NCBI GenBank assembly: GCA_008729055.1
Contig: SDUX01000003.1
Coordinates: 1,612,001-1,676,000 of the forward strand
Reading direction: 5' to 3'
DNA length: 64,000 nt
Origin: Pyropia haitanensis
Taxonomy: Eukaryota > Rhodophyta > Bangiophyceae > Bangiales > Bangiaceae
Position 1 is the first letter of the stretch, and every line of letters starts with the position of its first letter. The position numbers and the translations under genes are program-made. Shown here in pieces: positions 1 through 10,602 of this stretch. The notes beneath the pieces were generated by a model. The model saw only the letters and a program-made list of their open reading frames with translations. It was not told the origin of the DNA and did not search any database.

Positions 1-542
1 CGGCCAACGCCACGGCCCCAGACGTGCGCGGCACACCGACGCGGGACGGTGACGCCGCCGCTGTCCCCCCCCCCCCCTCCGCCGCGTCCCCCGCCGATCC
101 ACGCGACTACGATGGTGCCACCGACCACCCGTGGGCGCGGCCGCCCGGCGGAGATGCCGCGTCGGCAACACGCCCCCCGCCGCACCAACGTCCCGTGGCC
201 GTGGAGCACGCGCCGCGAGCTGCACCCGCGCGGGCGGCGGCGGGAGAGCGGGGGCCGCGCGGGGCCCGGGCGGTCGCAGTGGGTGGGGTCATGGCGGCGG
301 CGGGCCGGATTCGCCGGCGAGTGCATCACTTGGGCAAACTTTTCCCTTTTTAAGGCAGATATTTTGGAGGCACCGTGGAAATGGCCACATCCGGAGAGCT
401 CTCACTGTAACTTCTTGTAATTATTAATTGCATACTTTGTTTTCGTAGTTGACACTCTTGCATCTACGGACGTTTTTCTTTGATGTTTGATTGGTCGGCA
501 CTTTGCACAGTGTGCCACCACAGCCACCGCCACGGGCAAGAA
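1..542. other. Gene-free left edge
   Basis: The first 340 bases are GC-rich and open in several frames, but all translations are Pro/Arg/Ala low complexity and none looks like a protein family. From about 335 to 490 the base composition turns AT-rich. I see no gene, RNA or repeat that can be supported. It could be the end of a gene that lies outside the window. Confidence 0.4.
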
Positions 543-571
543 GGATAATACCAGCCTTGGGATTCCCAAGG
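543..571 (+). repeat. Hairpin-containing dispersed repeat, copy 1
   Basis: Bases 543-565 are identical to the reverse complement of 6287-6309 (23 of 23). Bases 555-571 form a near-perfect palindrome (CCTTGGGATTCCCAAGG). A CCAGAATCCC motif follows at 572-582 and also recurs in copy 2. The two copies are in opposite orientation and 5.7 kb apart, outside the two GC-rich minisatellite blocks. It may be the end of a small non-autonomous mobile element; no transposase is visible. Confidence 0.55.
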
Positions 572-1019
572 TCCAGAATCCCAACCCCCCGCCAGGCGCT
601 GCATTCAAGGGGTGCGTGTGGGGGGCCCGTGAGCCCCCCTGGGGGGACCTGGTGGACTTCCCGGCATGGACTTCAAATCCATGGACTGGCAGCGGCAGCA
701 GCGTCCTCATTGCAGCCCATACTATTTTTTGCACAGAACTCTGGAGCCTCTCTTTTCCGTACACTTCGGTAGCGCAATCCGCTGCGAGCCGCACTCGCGC
801 ACCACGGCTGCGCCCGTCGCGCTGGCCACCGTCGCGCTCGCGCGACATCACTGTAAAACGGCCCCGTGCCAGTCAGCAGTGCAGCATCACGTCTGACAGC
901 GGCTGCCCTAGGCACGTGCCATGGCGCGTGCCCGGCCGCGTGCGCGTGCCGCATGACGCGTGCCCTACCCCCACGCACGGTGCCAGCGTGGGTGTGCGGC
1001 ACCGCGCTGGCTGCCCCTC

Positions 1020-1850
1020 CTCTCATTGCGGTCTGCGCTGCCCGGCCCCCGGCTTCTGCCGCCGGGCCCCCCCGGCCGCGCGGCGCCCGCCGCCGCCCGG
1101 CACCCGGCCCCCGCTGCCCGCCGCCCGCCGCGCGGCGCCCGCCGCCGCCCGCCGCCGCCCGCCGCGCGGCGCCCGCCGCCGCCCGCTGCCCGCCGCCGCC
1201 CGGCACCCGGCGCCCGCCGCGCGGCGCCCGCCGCGCGGCGCCCGCCGCGCGGCGCCCGCCGCCGCCCGCTGCCCGCCGCCGCCCGGCACCCGGCCCCCGC
1301 CGCGCGGCGCCCGCCGCCGCCCGGCACCCGGCCCCCGCCGCCCGCCGCCCGCCGCCGCCCGCCGCCCGCCGCCGCCCGGCACCCGGCCCCCGCCGCCCGC
1401 CGCCCGCCGCGCGGCGCCCGCCGCCGCCCGCCGCGCGGCGCCCGCCGCCGCCCGCTGCCCGCCGCCGCCCGGCACCCGGCGCCCGCCGCGCGGCGCCCGC
1501 CGCGCGGCGCCCGCCGCGCGGCGCCCGCCGCCGCCCGCTGCCCGCCGCCGCCCGGCACCCGGCCCCCGCCGCGCGGCGCCCGCCGCCGCCCGGCACCCGG
1601 CCCCCGCCGTCCGCCGCCCGCCGCCGCCCGCCGCCCGCCGCCGCCCGGCACCCGCCGCGCGGCGCCCACCGCCGCCCGCCGCCCGCCGCCGCCCGCCGCC
1701 CGCCGCCCGCCGCCCGCCGCCGCTCGGCACCCCGCTTCTGCCCTCCGGCCCCCGCCGCTGCCCGGCCCGCGGCCCCGGCCGCCTGTGCCCCGGCATCCGG
1801 CCCCCGGCCCCCGGCGCCCAGTCCCCGTCGTCCGGCACCCGCCGCAGCGT
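1020..1850. repeat. C-rich minisatellite/low-complexity array
   Basis: Nearly pure GCCCGCCGCC-type sequence with irregular higher-order repetition of a GCCCGGCACCCGG-like motif. Long open frames on both strands are a by-product of missing A/T (few possible stop codons) and encode only Pro/Ala/Arg repeats. The + strand is C-rich up to about 1850 and then becomes abruptly G-rich. Confidence 0.75.
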
Positions 1851-1854
1851 CGCG

Positions 1855-2410
1855 TGCCGGCGGGGGGCGTGGCGACCGCCGGGGTAGGGACGGCGTCCGT
1901 GGCAACGGGCGGCGGGGGACTGCGGGGGCCGTCGAGGGGCGGCGGGGAGGGGGGGCCGTGGTGGCCGCCGGGGGGGGGCGGCTGGCGTGGCCTCTGGGGG
2001 GTGGCGACCGTGATTGCCGCGGGCGGTGGCGGCCGCCGGGGGGAGGCAGCCCCCTGGGGGTGGCAGCCGCCGGGGGAAACGGCCGCGCCGGGGGGCGTCG
2101 GGGGGCGTCGGGGGGCGGCCGCGTCCGCGGGGGCTGCCGAGAAAGGGTGGCTACGGCGGCTGGCGGGGGGGGCGGCCGCGGCGGCTGGCGGGGTGGGGGC
2201 GGCCACGGCGGCCGCGGGGCGGCCGCGGCAGCGGCGGCCGCCGGGGGCGGCAATGGCTGCGGCTGGTGCTTGGGGGGAAGTGGCCTCGGCGGCACTCCAC
2301 CGCCACTGCCCCGGCCGGTGGGGGGGGCTGACGCCGCCGCCGCGCACTGCGGTCTCCCCCCTGACGCGACCGCGGCAGGCTGGCGCCCGCGCCGCGGCGA
2401 GCCGCCTCCC
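1855..2410. repeat. G-rich low-complexity block
   Basis: The + strand is dominated by GGGGGC/GGCGG words with many runs of 6-8 G, following directly on the C-rich array. G-quadruplex formation on the + strand is plausible. No protein-like reading frame is recognised. Confidence 0.6.
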
Positions 2411-2429
2411 CTGACGCTGGTTGAGGCGG

Positions 2430-3230
2430 CCGGGCAGCAAGACGACTGTGGCGACCAGCTACTCACATGGCAGGCAGGGATATTTGATTGTATTTACAAT
2501 CCAAGCGATTATTCCACGGAGGTCAACAGTACATACACATCCGACTTGACTCACATCTCCTGGCCTATCTGGCGAATCAGATGTCCAATTCGTCCAACCT
2601 GATAGGCTGTTGAACAATCTGAACTGGGCGAGATGAAGATTGTAGTACTGAATCAATTGTTTCCGGAGGTGGGCTTACCATATTTGACTCTGAACCCATC
2701 CTGGTCAGCGACTTGCGACTGCCAACGCCGAAGACTGAAGCGCCGGCGTCTGACGCCCCCCTCCTCCCCGCCCCGGTCGCCCGCTTCGCCGTTATCCGCT
2801 CTCCGAGCAGACTTGGTGGATATGTATGCCTTGTCTCCGACTCCTATCAGTGTTGAGAGCGCGCCCGCACACACGTCTGTCACGGCAGCGACCAGAACGG
2901 TTTCATGGAGGGCCGAAGTGCATCACCCTCTCACCACTGGTTCCGCCGCTCGGGCGCGCTAGTGACGGTGAAACGCCGTCAGTTGTGACGTTTTGGCGTC
3001 CCCAATGGTCCACGCTCCACCAGCCTGCGTATTTTTTTATAGTGAATAGCGCTGACAAGCGCCGCCTGTCCGTCATGGTGTGACCTGTTGCTCGGTATGT
3101 ACGTGCACGTGGAGTACATAGGTCCCGCGGAGCTGGATAGATCCGTCATTCCCGAGTAAACTGATGACGCTGCGACTATTGATGTATCTTTTTATTGCTC
3201 TGCACCAACATAGGGGGCAGAACAAGCCTG
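2430..3230. other. AT-richer island, left part, no gene recognised
   Basis: Composition drops to ordinary base usage between the two GC-rich blocks. A 109-codon open frame (2633-2962, +) does not resemble a known protein and lacks the third-position G/C bias of the real genes here. Nothing else is visible. Confidence 0.4.
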
Positions 3231-3244
3231 TAACCGGGTGTGGC

Positions 3245-4200
3245 AAGCGCTTCACGCTATAAATTCCCCGCCTCTCAGAGCTGTTCAGTGCTCCATGGTC
3301 CTCGTTTTTTGCACAGACAATGAGTTTATGAGTACCTGGTGGCATACAATTGCTCAAAGTGGTTGGATGGCATGCCGGGGTCCGCACATTGCTGAACCCG
3401 TGCAGAAGGAGGCGCCTTGGGACATGTCGCACTGCTGGACGCGCCCACAGCGCCGATGAGAACAAAAAATGTTGCGGAGGATGTCTGCTGTACTGTTGGG
3501 ATCTCATAATTGTATCTTTTTGTGCGTGAGAGTACTGTGGGGCGTTGGACGGCCTGTCGAGGCTACCTGTCCAGAATGGCCACTTTGGGGGTCTGTATGA
3601 CCCACTTCCCGTCGTTTGCGAAACCTTCTGAGCACATGACCGTGCTCAGCGACCTCGATTTAGTCGATTGAGCATGCTTCAGAAAAGTTGGTGAAGTGGT
3701 CCCTGACTCTTGTTGCACTTGGTGAAGTGCCCTGCGCACACTTCGGTGCAAGGCGTCACACACCGCTACGACGCGTTTCAGAAAGTGAAGCAAAATCTTC
3801 TCAAGCTGTTCCCGCCAGACTAAGTCGATGACGCTGAGCACGAATATGTGCTCAGAAAATGTCGCAAACATCGGGAAGCAGGTCATATGGGCCCCCAAAA
3901 GTCCATTCTGGACAGGTAGCCGCGACAGGCCGTCTAGCGCCCCACAGTGCTCTCATCCTTCAAAAACTACATCTATCAGATCTATACAGTGTATTCAGCT
4001 ACCTCCGCAGCTTTTTGCACTTTCAACGGCGCTGTGGGCTCATCCAGCTGCGCTACAGTGCATACCACCGTATCAGCAGTCAGTCAGTCACGAATGAGTG
4101 AACTGCAGAGTACTGTCTTTGCATTTTTACGGGACGATGGCCAACGGATACCTCTGCCCTCAGCGTTAACTAAACAGAGTTGACCCATTACGCTCAAAAA
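3245..4200. mobile_element. Imperfect foldback (inverted-repeat) element
   Basis: The left arm (about 3280-3690) is complementary to the right arm (about 3805-4145) around a centre near 3745. The best-matching blocks are 3541-3605 against 3885-3948, 3606-3660 against 3820-3884, and 3437-3500 against about 3985-4050 (around CCCACAGCGCCG). Matches are interrupted by mismatches and small gaps, so the arms are diverged. A loop of about 110 bases (3690-3800) is left unpaired. This is the shape of a foldback/MITE-like element or an old inverted duplication. There is no transposase, and target-site duplications were not identified. Confidence 0.65.
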
Positions 4201-4436
4201 AGCTCGGAGCGGGCGCCTAAAGCGCTTCTGCCACCCAGCCTCTCGACTGTCCTGTCCGCCGTACGGGTGCACGACGCCCGATGTGTGCACCAATAGATTC
4301 AGCATGATCGTTTTACCCAGGTAAGACTATTTCTTCCCACGGTGGGTCTCTCATGCACTCTATATCCAGGCCCATACTGCACAGCGGATGACAAAGAAGC
4401 AGACGGGAGGCACTTTCTTGCACTGCCGGCGCTGCC

Positions 4437-5099
4437 GTGGCAAGCGGATCGGCGGCGGCCGGCAGCGACAGCAGAGGCGGCAGCGGCAGCCGGAGCGGTA
4501 GCCAACCGGCAGGGGCGGCGGCGATGGTGAGAGCGGCCGGGGCGGCAGCCGGCCAGCGGCCGGCCGGGCAGCTGGCCGACAAAGGTAGCCCGCGATTGGC
4601 GGCAAAAGGCAGGCGGCGGCAGCCTGCTGGCGGCGGCCGGCAGCAAAGGCGGCGGCGGCAGCGGCACCAGGGCGGCAGCAACCCGGTGGGGGCGGCGGCG
4701 GCGGGGGCGGCGGCCGGGGCGGCAGCCCGGGCGGCAGGCGGCCGGCGGCCGGCCAGGCAGGCGGCCGGCGGCGGCAGCCCGCCAGCGGCGGCAGCACGCC
4801 GGCCGCGGTAGCCGGCGGCAGCGGCGGCGGCCGGGGGCCGGACCGGCGGCCGGCCGGCGGGGGCGGCCGCCCCCGGCCAGGGTGGCGACCGGTGGCGGCG
4901 GCGGTGGTGGCAGCCGCAGCCGCGACGGCAGCCAACCGGCGGATGCGGCGGCGGGGGACGCAGGGGCGGCGGCCAACGCGGCCGCCCGGGCGGCAGGCGG
5001 CCGGCGGCCGGCCAGGCAGGCGGCCGGCGGCCGGCAGCAACGGCGGCGGCGGCAGCGGCAGCCGGGGCGGCAGCAGCCCGCAGCGGCAGGGGCAGAGGC

Positions 5100-5133
<34 letters not shown>

Positions 5134-5476
5134 GGCAGCGGCGGAGGGGGCGGGGGCCGCGGGCGGCGGCGGGCGGCGGGCGGCGGCGGCGGCGGCGGTG
5201 GGCAGCGGCGGCGGTAGCGGGGGCGGCGGGCGGCGGCGGCAGCGGTGGCGGCGGCCGCGGCCGAGGCCGCCTGCCGCGGCAGCCGCGGCGGCCGCGGTGG
5301 CGGCGGGTGTGGGCCGGGGTGGCGGGGGGCGCATCGCGTGGCAGGGGAGCAGGGGGGGCAGCTCGCTGCATGGGGGGCCGGGGTGGCTGCCCGTGGCGGG
5401 GGCGGGCGGTGTGGGCGCGCGGGGCCGCCAGGGGCGGCCGCACGCTCGGCGCCGGCCGGCGTGCTGGTGGTGGGAC
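4437..5476. repeat. G-rich GGC/GGCCGGCGG low-complexity array
   Basis: The block consists of GGCGGC and GGCCGGC words. A 47-base stretch is repeated exactly at 4726-4772 and 4985-5031 (259 bp apart), and a diverged relative lies near 4540-4580. Open frames on both strands are Ala/Gly/Arg/Pro only and are taken as by-products. Confidence 0.7.
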
Positions 5477-5501
5477 GGGGGGGGGGGGGGGGGGGGGGGG
5501 G
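5477..5501 (+). repeat. 25-base poly-G tract
   Basis: An uninterrupted run of 25 G, the longest homopolymer noticed in the window. It closes the G-rich array; ordinary sequence resumes by about 5560. Confidence 0.9.
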
Positions 5502-5559
5502 TGGCTGCCGCTGGCGGGACGTCGGTGGCGGGAACAGGGACGCGCCGCCGCAGGGTAGA

Positions 5560-6250
5560 GTAATGGAGGTGCCCAGTACAGGTCGGTGTACGTAACTGCA
5601 AGTAGGTGAGGAGCCACACGTGTGTGCTGATGGCGTCGCTGGCCTCGGGGCGCCCAGCGGCTGTGGAGCCTCGACGCGCGAGTCTCGAGCGCTCTCAGAG
5701 CGTCTCAGCGAACCCAACATGCGTGTTGGTTGAGATCCCCAGGTACTACGTACTACATGCTCTGGTGACACCCTGTGGCCCAAAGCTGCTCAGGAGACGC
5801 CTGGAGAAATCGCGGCTCTCCACGCTCTGTCAGCCAAGACGGGTGACCCCTCTCCATTGTCAAACGGCCAGCACGTGGAAAACTGTCAGACTAGACGGGT
5901 GACGCCTGCATGGCCCCGGCGGAGGTCAGAGTGTCGAGGGCCAGGTCGAGGGATCCGGCGGCGGCCAGTGTGACAAAGGCCGGCTCGAGGGGCCAGGCCG
6001 TGGCCAGCGTGTCGAGGGCATACTCGCGGAATCAGGCAGTACGAAGGACGCGGCACGAGACGGGCCACTGTCGAAGCGAACGCTGTCAGACGCGCGGCTG
6101 TGGCCAACGGAAAAAGCATCGACGACAGATATGAGTGAAAGGAGCCTACGAAATGAATTCTGGTTTCAAATGAAGAAGAAAAGTTATATGAAGTATAATT
6201 GGTAAACTTACCCTCCCATTCCCCCCCCCCCACCCCCTCCCACCCCCTCC
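5560..6250. other. Intergenic, nothing recognised
   Basis: Mixed-composition sequence with a short AT-rich patch at about 6110-6200. A 163-codon minus-strand frame (5886-6377) runs through repeat copy 2 and shows no family resemblance. Confidence 0.4.
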
Positions 6251-6309
6251 CAGAATCCCAAGGCGACCTTGGGGTTCTGACGTCCAGAATCCCAAGGCTG
6301 GTATTATCC
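6251..6309 (-). repeat. Hairpin-containing dispersed repeat, copy 2
   Basis: Bases 6287-6309 are the reverse complement of 543-565 with no mismatch. Just outside, 6251-6279 can fold into a 13-bp stem with one mismatch and a three-base loop. CCAGAATCCCAAGG occurs twice as a direct repeat (6250-6263 and 6284-6297). Confidence 0.55.
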
Positions 6310-6520
6310 CGCCTCCCACGGGGGTGGCCGCGGGCGGACGGTCCCAAGCGGCAGGTCGTCTGAGTGGTCGGCTGCACTCCCCGCCTCCCCTACCGCGTGA
6401 AGAACCCGCCCGCACATTCACGCCGCCGCGGGTCGCACCCGCTCGTCGCACGCCCGCGGATCGTCCCGCATCCCGCCTCGTCCCGCCGGCCGCGACGCTT
6501 GCCACCGCGCCGGCCGCGGC

Positions 6521-8083
6521 GTGGCCGTGCCGGCCGACCCCGACCCCGTTGCCCCCCCCTCACGCCCCCCCCCCCCCCCACGGCCCCCCCGCCACGCCGC
6601 CTCCCCCGCTCTCTCCTCCTTGCTGGCGAGCACCGCCCGGCCGGGGCGGGCGACGACCCGCCCGCATCGCCCGCGTCGTCTCGTCGACGGGCGACGGCGG
6701 CCCAGCCTGGCACCCGCCGCCCCGCAACGGCCGCGGCGGCGGCAGCGGCGGCGGCGGCGGCGGCGGCGGCGGCAAGCCCGCCGGGGGTGCGGCGGCCCCC
6801 CACGTGGGCTGGCTGGGCGGCGACGCCCACCGCCCCGCCCCCCCCCCTCCACCGCTCCACCGCCCCGCCCTCCCTCCCCCCCCCCCGCTCCCCGCCGCCG
6901 CCGCCGCCGCCGCTCGGCGTCGCCGCCCTGCCGCCGCTGCCATGGCGGCGACGCCCCCCCCCCCCCCCCGCCCCCCCCCGTGACGCCCACCCTCGCCGCC
7001 TCCCCGCCCGTGCCCCGGCGCGGCCGCGGGCCGCCGCCGCCGCCGCTGCGCCGCGCGGGGCTGCCCGCCGCGCAGCCGGCGCCGCCGCGGGGGCCACCGC
7101 CGCCGGCGTTGGGTGGCGGCGGCGGCGGCGGCGGCGGCGGCCGACCGGCGTCGGTCCCCCCCCCGGGCTGGCGGCCGACGCCGACGCCGACGGCGGCCGC
7201 CGGCCCGCCCCCCCCCGCCCCCCCCGCGGCGGGCCTCGCGGCCACCCCCGCCGCCGCCGCGGCGGCGGCCGCCGCCGCCGGCCGTGGCGCGTCGGCGTTT
7301 CGGACGCTGTCGCCGTCGGGCGCGTCGGACGACTCGGCCTTCCTGTCGGACCTGCTCGCCGGCGTCGACTACCGGGCGGTGGAGGATGAGCTGGACAGCA
7401 GCTCGGGGGTGGGGAGTGACGCGGGCTTGGACGAGGGGGGGCGGGGTGAGGGTGGGGGGGGGGCGGGGGTGGGCGCCGGGGGGGGGCATCCGACGGCTCC
7501 TCCGCCTCCTCCCTTGGGGGGGGGGACGGCGGTGGGGGCGGTGGTGGTGGTGGCGGCGGCCGGTTGGGCGGAGGGGTAGGGGGGGGGGGGGAGGGCGCCA
7601 CGCAACGGCCGCCGCGGGCGGCGGCGGCGCCGTCGGCAGCGCCAGCAGCGTCGGCGTGTCGCCCGGCGGGGACCTCGGCAGCGACTCCCCGCTGGGCCTG
7701 ACGCTCGCGTCCATCGACCTGGGCGCCGCGTCGCCGCCGGCGGCTGGCCGCCCCGACGGCAGCCGCTCGGCCGTTGGTGCCGCCGCCGCCGCTGCTGGCA
7801 CCGCCGGCGGCGGCGCCGCCGCTGGCACCGCCACCGCCGCCGCCGCCGCCGGCCGCCGTGGCGCGGCCGCCCGCGGCGGCGGCGGCGGCGGCGGCGGCGG
7901 CTCGGCCGCGGACGTGGCGAGCCTCTCTTCCGCCGACGGCGACGCCGCGGGCGGCTGCCCGTCGTGCGCCGCGTCGCGCGCGGCGGCGGCGGCGGCGGAG
8001 GAGCGGGCGGCGGTGGCGGCGTCGGAGCTGGCCGCCGAGCGCATCCGCGGTCGCGGCGGCAGCGGCTCGTGGGGGGCGGGGGG

Positions 8084-8125
<42 letters not shown>

Positions 8126-8614
8126 CGCGGCGGCCGCGGCGTGCCCGCCACCGCCCCCGTGTCGCCGTCGTTGAGGGGGATGGCTGGCGGCAGCAGCGGC
8201 GAGGGCGGCGGCAGCCTCCGGCGGCACCCGTCGGTTGGGGGGGTGTGGGGCCGCCTCAAGCGGGCGGGGGGGGGTGCGGCGGCGAGTGGCGGCGGCGACG
8301 AGGCGCCGACCGTCAATGGCGGTGACGCGGCAGAGGGGATGGGCGGCGCGCCGTCGCCAGTGCCGCCCGGCGGCGGCGCGGCGGGCGACGGCGCCGCCGC
8401 CGACGCTGCCGCGGCGGCGGCGGCGGCGGCGCGGCGGCGCAAAAAGGGGGCGGCCAAGGAGGCGCGCGGCGAGCGCGCGCGCCTGCGCGTGCAGGTCGAG
8501 TCCCTCCGCATCACCGCCGAGTACCTCTACGCGCGGCTGCGGGAGGCGGAGGCGGCCGCGCGCGACGCCGAGGCGGAGGTGCTACAGCTGCGGGGCGGGG
8601 GGGGGGGGGGCTGA
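6521..8614 (+). CDS. Low-complexity protein with C-terminal leucine-zipper-like coiled coil
   Basis: Three open segments in different frames look like one gene: 6521 to about 7445, about 7594-8068, and about 8176-8614 (stop TGA). The middle carries Ser/Asp-rich text such as SPSGASDDSAFLSDLLAGVD. The C-terminus has an Arg/Lys-rich stretch followed by heptads with Leu, Leu, Leu, Ala, Ala, Leu at seven-residue spacing. That resembles a bZIP module, but the invariant Asn of the basic region is Ala, so DNA binding is doubtful. The frames can be joined by GT-AG introns at 7446-7593 and 8069-8175 (612 aa). However, neither acceptor has a pyrimidine tract and both junctions lie in G-runs, so homopolymer miscounts explain them at least as well. 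The start is uncertain because upstream frames stay open. A T-rich tract follows at about 8748-8762. Confidence 0.5.
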
Positions 8615-9380
8615 CCGCCCCGCGGGGGAGGGGGGGGGGGGGGGACGGCGGTGGCCGACCGGTGGCGCCCACCGCGTGCGAGGTAGGGGGGGGGGGGGGG
8701 GGGGGGGGCGCGGCGGAGCACGCGACTAGGGAGGCTGCCGTCTGTGTTTTATTATTGTTGGTTAGGGCGGGCGTCGGGGGGCGCGGCTTGGGGGGGGCGG
8801 TCGCCGCGCCTGGCGCGGCCCGCTGGTGGGAGGGACCGCCACGAGCGGCGGGGAATGGGGGGGGTGGGGGGGTGGCCGCCGCCGCCGCGCGGCGGCGGGG
8901 CGCGGCGCGAGCGTCTGGCGACGCGACGGCGCGGTTGGCCGCGAGGCCGGGGCGGCGGGCGGTGCCGAGGCGGCGTGCCGCTGCGCGGGCGCTCGTGGCG
9001 TGGCGCGGGGCTCGAGGGGGGGGGGGGGGGGGGGGGAGGGGGCGTCGGCGGCACGACGAGCGCGCGGCGTCACCGGGCGGCGCGGGTCCCGCGACGGCGC
9101 CCCGCGAGCGACCCAGGGACTTGGGAGTCGGCGCGGTGCGTGGACGCTGTGGCGTCCGCGTGTGCTCCCCACGGCCGTGCGCGGGTGGTGTGGTTCGTTT
9201 TTCGTCGTTTTTTTTTCGTCCTCGGCCGACGCACGCATGCAAAACCACAAACCGACGGGGCGGGCGCGTCGTCAGCTGCTCACGGCTAGTGCCGACGCCC
9301 GCGGCCGAGCGGCGGCCCGCGCCGGCCGGCAGCCGCCGCGACGGCCGCCGCCGGCCGCGCGCGAGTGCCGTCGCGGGCGC
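8615..9380. other. GC-rich intergenic spacer
   Basis: Convergent space between the leucine-zipper-like gene and the glutathione peroxidase. It has many G-runs (e.g. around 8627-8645, 8687-8708 and 9016-9037) and two T-rich patches (8748-8762 and 9196-9220) that may be 3'-end signals. No protein is recognised in any frame. Confidence 0.5.
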
Positions 9381-10602
9381 TCAGAGCAGCGGGTCAATGG
9401 CGGCGGTGACGTCGGCCAGCGTCGACGAGTTGTCAAAGCGCGCCACGGGCTTGCCGCTCTTGTCGTACAGGACTGCGGGGGAGCGTGTGGGGGTGGAGGG
9501 GGGGGGAAGCGGGAAACGAGTTGGACGGCAGCCCACACGCGGGAGAGCGACGCGTCACGTAGGTCAGACGCGCCACTCAGCGTGGGCGGGTGCTCGCGGC
9601 CACGGATGCGGCGAGCAAGCCACGCCGTCAATGCGGGCGGGGAAATCGCGCGCGCGGTTCGGACCGACGGGGGGGGAACGGGGTACACACCCACCAACGG
9701 CGACGGGACCACAAGCCAGCACTTGCAGCCGTGCGAACAACAACAAAAAAAAAAAAAGGACTGGTGGCGGCACGCCGGTCGCGCGGCCTGGGCCGGGACT
9801 GCAGAGAGCTAGCGACCCCCCCGCGTACGGGGCTGCCGCGTGCCGCCCTCCCCGCTCTCCCATCGGCGGCGACCCCCCGCGCAAACGTACACCGGCACGC
9901 AAAGTTCCACCCGCAGTCCCCCGGGAAGGCGGTCTTGCCCACGGAAAACAGCGGGTGCGACTCGGCCCCGTTGACCGCCGACTTGGGCGCGATGAGCACG
10001 CCGGGCGCGCGGGCCGCGACAAACGACTTGATCTGCTCGTTGGTGCCGGGCTCTTGCCTGCCGAGGCACACCAGGAGCGGGGGATGTCCGGGGCAGAGGG
10101 CGCGTGGGGCAGCCGCGCAAACACAGCACACAGACGCCAACGAGGCAGGCGTGAGCGGGGAGCTTCATCTGCTGGGGCCACGAAGAAACAGCCAGGCACT
10201 TGCAAGAATGCAGTTGAGACAGGGGGACGGCTCACAGAAGCAGCCCCATCACCCAGAGGGTCGCGACAAAACGTACATCCCAAACGCGTTGCACGGCACG
10301 GCAACGACCGCGAGGGAGTCGGCCCCGTACTTGGCCAACAGGTCCTTCATCATCTGGTAGCCCGACGCGGTGTACCCGCACTCACTCGCCACGTTGACAA
10401 CAAAGACAGGGCGGCCCGCCAGCGGCAGCTCCCCGCCATCAATGTCCGCGACGGTGCCGAGGTCGGCCAGCGTGGCGGCGGCCATGGTCGCCGCCGCGCG
10501 GCGCGGGGCGACCGCCCCAAGACCGGCTGGTGCACGGCGCAGGGCGGGGAGGCGGCGCAGGGTGGGAGCGACCGCGGCAATGGCGGGGGAGATGAAGGCC
10601 AT
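9381..10602 (-). CDS. Glutathione peroxidase (Cys type), three exons
   Basis: Exons, in coding order: 10602-10277, 10057-9891 and 9472-9381, joining in phase to 195 codons including the stop (194 aa). Both donors read GTACGT and both acceptors end in CAG (introns 219 and 418 nt). The product reduces hydrogen and lipid peroxides. The catalytic Cys75 sits in NVASECGYT (Cys, not selenocysteine). Gln110 is in QEPGTNEQ, and Trp159-Asn160 are in GWNF. The first 40 residues are rich in Ala and Arg with few acids, like a plastid or mitochondrial transit peptide; Met40 could start the mature or a cytosolic form. Two oddities: the resolving-Cys loop of thioredoxin-dependent plant enzymes (usually CTRF/CTMF) has no Cys, and a Cys157 lies just before the active-site Trp. 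The canonical NQFGGQEPG is NAFGMQEPG. Divergent from the gene at 11421. Confidence 0.93.

Noticed and set aside
673..2602. Several 270-600 codon frames through the left minisatellite, both strands
   Set aside because: All are Pro/Ala/Arg/Gly repeats produced by the array in whichever frame is read; no domain or consistent codon choice.
4299..5783. 419-494 codon minus-strand frames in the second GC-rich array
   Set aside because: Same reason: repeat by-products with Pro/Ala/Arg only.
7446..8175. GT-AG introns at 7446-7593 and 8069-8175 in the leucine-zipper-like gene
   Set aside because: They restore frame, but the acceptors lack a pyrimidine tract and the junctions lie in G-runs, unlike the four well-supported introns. 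Kept only as an alternative.
9381..9472. Selenocysteine insertion in the glutathione peroxidase
   Set aside because: The catalytic codon is a normal Cys and the TGA at the end is followed by no conserved protein, so it is the true stop.
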